Assembly: GCA_020050375.1 (NCBI GenBank)
Contig: JAGVKR010000541.1
Span: 1-8,205, forward strand
Source of the DNA: Planctomycetales bacterium
Lineage (GTDB): Bacteria > Planctomycetota > Planctomycetia > Planctomycetales > Planctomycetaceae
Reading direction: 5' to 3'
Length of the DNA: 8,205 bases
The position numbers and the translations under genes are program-made. The notes below the pieces were generated by a model. The model did no database searches. It was not told where the DNA came from and was given only the letters and a program-made list of their open reading frames with translations. Below, one piece after another: positions 1-6,000 of this stretch (position 1 is its first letter; each line of letters starts with the position of its first letter).

Positions 1-1371
1 CTACGCGTCGCTTCGGCCGCCGCGCTCTCGCTCGAGAACGTCGAGCCCACGACGACGAAAGCCGCAGTCGCCGGTCCCGAGTCTGAAGCGGCGCTCTCTC
101 CGCAATTCAGCCGCCTGGTCAGCAATCTGTCGGATGCCAGCCCCTCGGTTCGCCGCCAGGCGGCGCTCCGCTTGGCCGAGCTTGAGACAGTTGCTCCCCC
201 GGTCGTCCGCGCCCTGCGAAGCCGGTTGGAAGACGAAGACCCGGTCGTTCGGGCCTACGTTGCCTTTGCCCTGTGGCAGGCCGATCGGCGCGCCAGCGCC
301 GTGCTTCCGGCGCTGATCGATCTTTTGGGCACGATTCGTCCGAATGTCACAACGCTGGCGACGTCGGTCCTGGCACAACTGGGCCCGGCCGCCGCCGATG
401 CGCTTCCCACGCTCTACGATCTGATGGAAACCAGCGATCCCCTCGTGCGGCTGCACGTGGCGATCGCCATCAGCCGGATCGACCCCCGGGGACGGGACGC
501 GATCGGGATTCTGACCACCGCCGCGCACGACGACGACAGCGACTTGCGCTACCTCGCGACGTTGTCGCTGGGGCACGTCTCGTTGCCCTTGCGAAAAAGG
601 GCCGAGCGCGAGCTCAACGCCGCGCTTCTCGATCGCAACTTTCGCGTGCGGGCCGCCGCCGAACTGGCCCTCGATCACCTCGATGCGCTTCAGGCCCGGG
701 CCCGGACGGAAGCCCGAATCGCTGCGGCTTCCGCTCAAACTAAGCCGGCTGCCGACGAAGTCGCCGCAGGTGCCTCCGACGTCGTGACGGCGGTTGTCGA
801 GGACGAACTGGCGGACGCGACAGAGATGATCCCGGTGATTGACGAAACTCCCGCGCCGACAACAACTCAATCGCATGCCGAAAGTCCGGTGAAGGACTAC
901 GACCAGGATGAAGAAACGGTCGAAGAGCGCAAGACGATCGGCCAGCTTCGAGCCCGCATCAAACCGTCGGAGGGGGACCTTCCGGTCGATCATGCCGGTC
1001 CGCACTTCGCCACCGAACCAAGCTACTACCACGGCTACGGCACGGTGCGGGGATGGGACGGCCTGTCGTTCGCCTGGTGCAACACGGGGGTCTGTCATCA
1101 GCCGCTGTACTTCCAGGACCTCAACCTCGAGCGCTATGGATACCATTACGGCTGCTCACAGTGGCTTGTGTCGAGCGCCAAGTTCGCCGTCGACACGGCG
1201 TTGCTCCCGTACCAGCTAGTGGTCTCTCCCCCTTGCGACTGTGTCTACACACTCGGCTACGACCGTCCGGGGAACTGTGTCCCCTACCGCTGCTACCGCC
1301 TCCCGCTGCGGGCCGACGCTGCCGCTGTGCTAGGCGGCGTCGCCGTGGGATTGTTCTTCCTGGCGCCGTGA
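1..1371 (+). CDS. HEAT-repeat protein with Cys/Tyr-rich C-terminal domain (5' truncated by window)
   Basis: The frame is open from the first base, so the start lies outside the window; 456 codons are visible, ending in TGA at 1369-1371. A TTG at 172 is internal, because HEAT-like helices continue upstream of it. Codons 1 to about 230 form paired amphipathic helices of HEAT type (for example SPSVRRQAALRLAEL, then DPVVRAYVAFALWQ, then DPLVRLHVAIAISRID). HEAT arrays normally act as protein-binding scaffolds. Codons about 235-340 are an acidic, low-complexity linker. From about codon 341 comes a compact segment rich in Tyr, Cys and Trp (SYYHGYGTVRGW; CHQPLYFQDLNLERYGYHYG; PPCDCVYTLGYDRPGNCVPYRC) and then a hydrophobic end (VLGGVAVGLFFLAP) that could be a membrane anchor. 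I recall similar tails on planctomycete hypothetical proteins; that is memory, not a search. The many cysteines suggest an exported, disulfide-bonded or metal-binding domain. Exact function unknown. Confidence 0.85.
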   Translation, partial: LRVASAAALSLENVEPTTTKAAVAGPESEAALSPQFSRLVSNLSDASPSVRRQAALRLAELETVAPPVVRALRSRLEDEDPVVRAYVAFALWQADRRASAVLPALIDLLGTIRPNVTTLATSVLAQLGPAAADALPTLYDLMETSDPLVRLHVAIAISRIDPRGRDAIGILTTAAHDDDSDLRYLATLSLGHVSLPLRKRAERELNAALLDRNFRVRAAAELALDHLDALQARARTEARIAAASAQTKPAADEVAAGASDVVTAVVEDELADATEMIPVIDETPAPTTTQSHAESPVKDYDQDEETVEERKTIGQLRARIKPSEGDLPVDHAGPHFATEPSYYHGYGTVRGWDGLSFAWCNTGVCHQPLYFQDLNLERYGYHYGCSQWLVSSAKFAVDTALLPYQLVVSPPCDCVYTLGYDRPGNCVPYRCYRLPLRADAAAVLGGVAVGLFFLAP

Positions 1372-1390
1372 GGGGGGTGCGAGGATCGAA

Positions 1391-1413
1391 GATAGTGGAT
1401 AGTGGATAGTGGA
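1391..1413. repeat. 7-bp tandem array (GATAGTG)
   Basis: Three perfect GATAGTG units plus a partial one follow a GAGGATCGAA stretch, about 20 bp after the HEAT gene stop. It belongs to the same family of 7-bp GGATNNN arrays seen at six other places in this window. No promoter or terminator is evident in it. Confidence 0.7.
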
Positions 1414-1435
1414 GGCGACGTGGGGCGGGCATACC

Positions 1436-1483
1436 CTCTTCAACTCTTTCACTCTGTAACTCTTCAACTCTGTAACCCTGCAT
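1436..1483. repeat. 8-bp period CTCTNNNN array
   Basis: Six consecutive 8-bp units start with CTCT or CCCT: CTCTTCAA, CTCTTTCA, CTCTGTAA, CTCTTCAA, CTCTGTAA, CCCTGCAT. The same array type appears in the opposite orientation at 6851-6882. The rest of the 1372-1625 gap shows no clear promoter or terminator. Confidence 0.7.
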
Positions 1484-1625
1484 CTGGCGCCGCCACGACC
1501 GATTTTTTCGGCGTATGTGCGATTCGCGTGCTAGGATTGATTGACACCATTCGGTGGGAGGGACTGCCTCGTTTGACGTTGCGCAGGGGCTCTTCCGCGT
1601 CAATTCACAGCCGGCGAACACTGCC

Positions 1626-1820
1626 ATGAACGCTTCCGCGCCCGTGATTTCGCACATGTCGATCTTCATCTTCTCGTATTTCCTGGTTCACGCCGGCGTG
1701 AGCAATTGCTTGCCGCCGGAGTCAGCCGTGAATTGCGTGTTGATCGGGACGCTCGGGTTCATCTCGTATTTTGCCTTCGAGTGGTCGGCGTACCGTCGCG
1801 GTGAGACCGCGACGGCGTAG
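1626..1820 (+). CDS. small predicted membrane protein (64 aa)
   Basis: An ATG at 1626 opens a 64-residue frame that stops with TAG at 1818-1820. Third codon positions from 1626 on are almost all G or C, as in the neighbouring genes, whereas the in-frame extension up to a GTG at 1554 has mixed third positions; I therefore chose 1626. An ATG at 1656 (protein starting MSIFIFSYFLV) is an alternative. Two hydrophobic stretches are visible, about residues 11-29 (MSIFIFSYFLVHAGVSNCL) and 38-57 (AVNCVLIGTLGFISYFAFEW), followed by a positively charged tail (YRRGE). This suggests a two-helix inner-membrane protein with the C-terminus probably cytoplasmic. There is no clear Shine-Dalgarno sequence, which is common in planctomycetes. 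I do not recognise the family. The gene lies alone between repeat-rich stretches. Confidence 0.55.
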   Translation: MNASAPVISHMSIFIFSYFLVHAGVSNCLPPESAVNCVLIGTLGFISYFAFEWSAYRRGETATA

Positions 1821-1856
1821 TGCGTTGTCACGCTGTGCCGTTTTGATTCGGCATTC

Positions 1857-1912
1857 TTCGTAGCGGCGGCATCCTGCCGCCGTCAACGGGAGCAAGATGC
1901 TCCCGCTACGAC
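1857..1912. repeat. REP-like clover palindrome
   Basis: Two adjacent perfect 8-bp hairpins (CGGCGGCA/TGCCGCCG at 1864-1871/1875-1882, loop TCC; CGGGAGCA/TGCTCCCG at 1887-1894/1898-1905, loop AGA) sit inside an outer 8-bp inverted repeat, CGTAGCGG (1859-1866) and CCGCTACG (1903-1910). The arms overlap, so a three-way junction competes with the two hairpins. This organisation is typical of intergenic REP elements. I see no linked transposase. Confidence 0.75.
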
Positions 1913-2048
1913 ACGTCACATCGAAAGTGACCTGGCTTGCGGAAATGCTCCGCAGCAATCGTTTCGATTCGGCCGCCAATCGGGCTGAATTTTCTGCTCC
2001 GTCCGGTCGATGGTACTTCATACGGCAACGGATGCCGTTTCGACATAG

Positions 2049-2285
2049 ACCGCCGGGGAGCGGAAGGCTCCATTTCCCCGGCGGTTCTTTCGTTCTTTGG
2101 AGTGCCCCGGGGAGCCGCGTGCCGTAAGTCGACGGGGCCGTCTACGAGCGACGATCAAGTCTGTCTCGCAGCGCACACAATTCAAAAATGTGTGCAGTTG
2201 CACATTTTTGAATTCTGCGTCCGCGAGAGCTACATAGACCGGGAAGGGACGTTGATCGATCGGTGCAGGGTTCTGTTTTTCATCG
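2049..2285 (-). repeat. element copy 1: duplicated structured element, possible ncRNA
   Basis: This stretch is homologous to 2680-2911. Over 2061-2220 compared with 2691-2850 I count 11 mismatches in 160 bases (about 93% identity, constant offset of 630). Homology weakens after 2221, with a 4-base indel, but continues through GTTGATCGAT to about 2285. Landmarks are a GC-rich hairpin (ACCGCCGGGGA at 2049-2059 with TCCCCGGCGGT at 2075-2085), a conserved stretch CGTTCTTTGGAGTGCCCC, and a 14-bp AT-rich stem-loop at 2179-2214. On the minus strand the order is AT-rich stem-loop first and GC-rich hairpin last, which fits an RNA ending in a terminator-like stem, although no U-run follows. Protein coding is unlikely because the frame differs between copies. 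Confidence 0.6.
2179..2214. repeat. 14-bp perfect stem-loop, loop TGCAGTTG (hairpin A)
   Basis: Arms AATTCAAAAATGTG (2179-2192) and CACATTTTTGAATT (2201-2214) pair perfectly around the 8-base loop TGCAGTTG (2193-2200). A bulged alternative pairs TGTGCA with TGCACA. An identical copy lies at 2809-2844, and a diverged one with the same loop at 2329-2368. Confidence 0.85.
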
Positions 2286-2328
2286 ATTGTTGTCGAGCAG
2301 TGGGCTGCGAACGGTGACGTTCGACGTT

Positions 2329-2368
2329 GCATTTCAAAAACCGATGCAGTTGTCGGATTTTGAAATGC
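2329..2368. repeat. 16-bp stem-loop, same loop TGCAGTTG, different stem (hairpin C)
   Basis: Arms 2329-2344 and 2353-2368 pair at 15 of 16 positions (one A/A mismatch) around TGCAGTTG at 2345-2352. The outer stem shares TTCAAAA/TTTTGAA with hairpins A and B, but the inner pairs next to the loop are CCGA/TCGG instead of TGTG/CACA, so both arms changed together. Confidence 0.8.
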
Positions 2369-2431
2369 TTCCATTCCGCCAAGGGAACGAAAAATCGCGA
2401 CTCGCCGCAAAGGATGCGGACGTCGCCTTGT

Positions 2432-2460
2432 AGTATACAAAAGCCGGGTGCCGGGGTCAA
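2432..2460 (-). promoter_or_regulatory. sigma70-like promoter reading left into element copy 1
   Basis: On the minus strand, TTGACC (2455-2460) is followed after exactly 17 bases by TATACT (2432-2437). The -35 hexamer lies inside the terminal inverted repeat of the 2443-2664 element, while the -10 lies in the flanking DNA. Transcription would start near 2425 and run through hairpin C and element copy 1. Confidence 0.45.
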
Positions 2461-2664
2461 AGCGAGACCGGAGATCACGCGCTGTAGCAAGGGTCGCTTT
2501 GAGCGAGTCAAAAGCATGGCCGGAACCAGACCGCAAGCGTGGCCCCGTTGCCCGACGCGGGGCCACGCTCGCGTGAGTCGCCTGGCGGCCTCCGCCCTGG
2601 CTCGATCGCACGGACGGCCATTCACGTCACGCATGAATTTCCCACTTTGACCCCGGCACCCGGC
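2443..2664. mobile_element. MITE-like element with perfect 20-bp terminal inverted repeats
   Basis: GCCGGGTGCCGGGGTCAAAG at 2443-2462 is the exact reverse complement of 2645-2664. The 222-bp unit encodes no convincing protein. Its interior holds a perfect 12-bp hairpin (AGCGTGGCCCCG at 2536-2547, CGGGGCCACGCT at 2558-2569, 10-base loop) and an imperfect GCTTTGA/TCAAAAGC hairpin near 2496-2515. I find no target-site duplication at the edges, and no transposase in the window. It could be a non-autonomous insertion mobilised in trans or a large palindromic REP-family element (BIME). Confidence 0.6.
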
Positions 2665-2679
2665 GACGACCGGCAGACA

Positions 2680-2911
2680 ACCGCCGGGAGCGGAAGGCTC
2701 CATTTCCTCGGCGGTTCTTTTGTTCTTTGGAGTGCCCCGGCGAGCCGCGTGCCGTAAGGCCGCGGGTCGGTCCACGAGCGACGATCGAGGCTGTCTCGCA
2801 GCGCACACAATTCAAAAATGTGTGCAGTTGCACATTTTTGAATTCTGCGTTTACGAGAGCTATGGAGAATGGGAACGTTGATCGATTGGGTTACGGTGAT
2901 CGTCTTCATTG
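2680..2911 (-). repeat. element copy 2: duplicated structured element, possible ncRNA
   Basis: This second copy has the same order of parts as copy 1: GC-rich hairpin (ACCGCCG at 2680-2686 with CGGCGGT at 2709-2715, enclosing GGAGC/GCTCC), the conserved middle, then the perfect 14-bp stem-loop at 2809-2844. Differences cluster in the middle (around 2759-2770), while the stem-loop and its flanks are identical. A TTGACG-N17-TATACT promoter at 2954-2982 points into it from the right; a transcript starting near 2947 and ending at the GC-rich hairpin would be about 270 nt. The left edge lies 15 bp from the TIR of the neighbouring inserted element. Confidence 0.6.
2809..2844. repeat. 14-bp perfect stem-loop, loop TGCAGTTG (hairpin B)
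   Basis: This is identical in sequence to hairpin A, 630 bp away: arms 2809-2822 and 2831-2844, loop 2823-2830. It lies within element copy 2. Confidence 0.85.
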
Positions 2912-2953
2912 GGTGGAATCCCGGCGCCGTCGCGACGAACCGCCTCGCCAATA

Positions 2954-2982
2954 AGTATACATATTTACACTAATCACGTCAA
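2954..2982 (-). promoter_or_regulatory. strong sigma70-like promoter reading left into element copy 2
   Basis: On the minus strand, TTGACG (2977-2982) and TATACT (2954-2959) are separated by exactly 17 bases in an AT-rich stretch (GTGATTAGTGTAAATATG) that stands out from the GC-rich surroundings. It lies 36 bp beyond the stop codon of the M56 gene, so it does not serve that gene; it would start an RNA near 2947 that covers element copy 2. Confidence 0.55.
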
Positions 2983-3017
2983 TGGCAATTGAGGCGGGAT
3001 TTGTCAGACGATTTGGT

Positions 3018-6000
3018 TTATTTCCCCTCGATCCGCTGAATTGCCGCTTTGATCGTCGATTCCCAATTCTTTGGCAGGGTGCTGGGACTACTTAGATCGG
3101 ATTCGGCTTTCTTCCATTGTGCCAGCAGTCGGTTGAGAGTCGGAAGGGCCTCCTGAGCCTCCTTTCCCATTTTTGCCAGGGCATGGAAGGCTTCGATTTG
3201 CACTTGGGCTGACGTCACCTGCAGCTTTCCCTCGGCCGCCTTCAGCAGGAACCGAATCTTCTCCGGCGAGGGGGATGGAATCCTGCCCAGGACTGCGATT
3301 CCATCTTCGGGGCTTACTGCGCCGTCGTCGTCACCGCGACACGATTCCTTGGATTCGAGCACGGCGATCAGGGCGGGAATCGCAATCGCGGCATGCAGAC
3401 TCCGGCCGTCGTTTTGGTACGCCCATAGCTCGTGTACGAACCGGCCGCAAAGTTTGGGGCCGCTTGCCAACAGCTTCTTCTGGAGCTGATCGACAATCGA
3501 TTTCGAATCGGGACCATTCAGTGCCAGATGCACCGCGGCGGCGAAAGGCGGCTCGCCATCGTCACTTGCGAGCGCTTTGCTGAGCAGCATCTCAGCTCGG
3601 TCGATGGGAATCCCGGGTGCGGTCAGTCTGCTTAAAATTGACAGCTTCACCTCAGCTTGCTCGCGTTTGAAGGCTTGAACGATTTGCTCGAACACCTCGT
3701 CGTTGCCCAGATGCCTGGCGACGAGGAGCGGATAGGCGTCCGTTCGTACCTGATCGCTGGTATCACGAGCCGCTTTGAGCAGCGCCTTTGCTGCAGAGTC
3801 CGTCGGCGGCGCGAATTTCACCAGTGCGAGCAACGCACGGTGCCGTGTTCCTTCCAGCGGAGCATCCAATTGTTTTTCGAGAACAGCAATCCCGGCATCA
3901 CCGGACTGCACCAGTGCTTTAAAGGCGGCGATCTGCACTTTGTATTCGTTAATCAGCGGGTCATCGGCACGGAGCGCCTGCTCAATGGCCGCCGCTGCTT
4001 CGCTACCATAGGCGTTGGCTCCCAAAGCTCCGAGAGCTTCGAGCGCTTTAACCCGCGTCTCCGGATCGAGATCATTGACCAGCGTCAGCCGCCACTCGTC
4101 AAAGCTCTTTCCGCTGTACCGCAGTTTCGATTTGTCGACGCTGACGGTTGTCACTGGAGCCTTTTCGGGAGACGCGGCTTGTGAATGCGAGCCGGGAGCC
4201 GGTTTCGCGGGGGACGTGGGTGGTGTCGGCTCAACCCCTTGAGCTTTTGCCTCACCCCGCTCTCTTTTCACCTTGAAGCCGGGTTTTGGGCCTTTTTTTG
4301 TCGTGGAATCCCGTTCGCGGGCCTCGGCCGCTTGCCGAATCTTCGCCCATTCGTCGAGCGGAACCAGGTCGCGATCCATCTCGGCGAGAACGGCTGGGGG
4401 CAAGCCCGCCGGCTCTTCGGCCAGAAGCGTGAAGCTGCGGAGCGGGTAAGCGGTTTTGTCGAATTCCGCCCTCTGCGACACAGCCGGATAATGATCGTTC
4501 CAGTGCGGGCGAAGATCTTCGACTTGGGTTCCCGCTGGCAGACGGATCACGAAATAACCGTAAGCGATCGGCTGATTCAATTCCGAAACATTGACGACTC
4601 GCGTCCGTGTAGCGCTCCCCTTCGACTGGATATGGGCTCGAAAGGGAAAGTGGATTCCCGGTGCAACTTCCTTGAACTCGCTGAACTCCGCGACGGCATT
4701 CGCCAGGCCGAACCGGTCAAGTCGCTTGAGGCGCACGATGGCGTAACCCAGTTGTGGCGCCACATGGAGACGCACGGTGCGCTTCGCCGCTTCCAATTCA
4801 GACGGGAGAGCAAGGCCCGTGGTTTTGTCGGTCTCACCGGCCGGCCATTCGAGGGTTTTCGTTTCAACACCGTTGATCGTCTCGGAGCCGACTAGCCGCA
4901 CGTCGGCAGGGTTGACGCTGGAGAGCTCGGGGGGGACAGGCATCAGCAGGGATCGCGCCCACACATGCCTCCCGAGAATCGTATGACCCGGCAATTGAAG
5001 ATACAGGTGTGGGGTATTGCCGCCGCGAAATCCGAACGAATAACCGTTGTGGTTCACGGATATCGCCTGAATCTTTTCGATTGTCTGGCGGTAGGAGCTG
5101 CTCGCACCGGAAAAGGCGAACTCCCCCTTGAATTCCGCCTTATTACCATTCAAGAAGTCATTTTCTTCCACGTACTCGATCACCCCGCTCCGGATCGCCT
5201 CACCCCGCGCCAGCACGCCGTCGATGAGCTTCCGCTTTTCGGCGTCAGCGGGATCGACAACTCCAGCGGCATCGGCGGTTGCCGGAGCCGCCGCGAGTTG
5301 AACTTCGGTGTCGGTGGGTGCCTTCTCCGTCGAGTTGCCCGCCGTAGTGGGAGACTCAATCGCGTCGCCGGCGTCAGCTTTCGGCAACGTGGACAGGGCG
5401 GCTGGGGGCGACCAACGGGAGCCCCCGGCCCGCAAAATTTCGGAGGAGGCGCTTGACTGCAACTCACCATTCGGCACTCTGGTTGCCACTTCAGTTGGGG
5501 CCGCGCGCATTTCGGTTCGGCCACCGAACGTCGCGGCCACGACAAGAATCGCCGCAGCGGCGCCGCCGACACTGGCGCTCCACCATCCGGGGCAATGCGC
5601 TTCCAACGGACGCTGATTTTTCACGAGCATCGAAACTCTCCTGTAAAGGTCCGATTTTCCGGCGGTGATCCCCAACCCGAGCGCCAGGGGACGGCCGATG
5701 GCGCGGGTCGCAAGGAATTCGGCGTATTCCGTCGGCGACGATTGACGGGCTGCCTCGCTGTCGGCCAGAAAATCCTGACACAGGCGAAGCTGCCGGCGGA
5801 GCCACCAGCAGAGGGGCTGGTAGTAATAGACGAGCCGCACGAGCCCCGAGAACGACCAGACCCAGGTGTCGCCGCGGGCGATGTGGGACCATTCGTGGGC
5901 GAGAGCGGAACGCGTCGAGGATCGAGGATAGAAGATCGAAGATAGAGGATCGGCAGCAGACTTCTGTGTTACATCTGCGTCGGCACTTCGATCTTCGATT

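Larger units (their letters stand above)
1821..3017. other. gene-free, repeat-dense region; possible structured ncRNA locus
   Basis: About 1.2 kb lies between the small membrane gene and the 3' end of the M56 gene. Several long frames exist, mainly on the minus strand, but none looks like protein: they are low-complexity and Arg-rich, they run through perfect hairpins, and the frame is not kept between the two homologous copies, which differ by a 4-base indel. The region holds a REP-like clover (1857-1912), two copies of a 230-bp element, three stem-loops with a common loop, a TIR-bounded insertion, and two minus-strand promoters, all listed separately. From 1913 to 2048 I see only a small hairpin, ACGGCA/TGCCGT near 2022-2038. 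Confidence 0.6.

Noticed and set aside
1..1146. 381-codon open frame on the minus strand
   Set aside because: It lies opposite the HEAT-repeat gene, whose frame has clear repeat structure; the antisense product is Arg/Gly-rich and has no recognisable domain.
1541..1601. Promoter for the small membrane gene (TTGACA at 1541, TTGACG at 1573)
   Set aside because: Neither has a credible -10 box at 16-18 bases.
2049..2085. Intrinsic terminator
   Set aside because: The stem is strong but no T-run follows in either direction, so it is described only as a terminator-like hairpin.
2443..2664. Complete insertion sequence
   Set aside because: The unit is 222 bp with no transposase frame, and no target-site duplication is visible; only a non-autonomous element is supportable.
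2049..2911. CRISPR-like array
   Set aside because: There are only two long copies 630 bp apart and three hairpins at irregular spacing, with no unique equal-length spacers and no cas gene.
2018..2951. Several minus-strand frames of about 70-200 codons
   Set aside because: They run through perfect hairpins and an inserted TIR element, are low-complexity and Arg-rich, and are not kept in frame between the two homologous copies.
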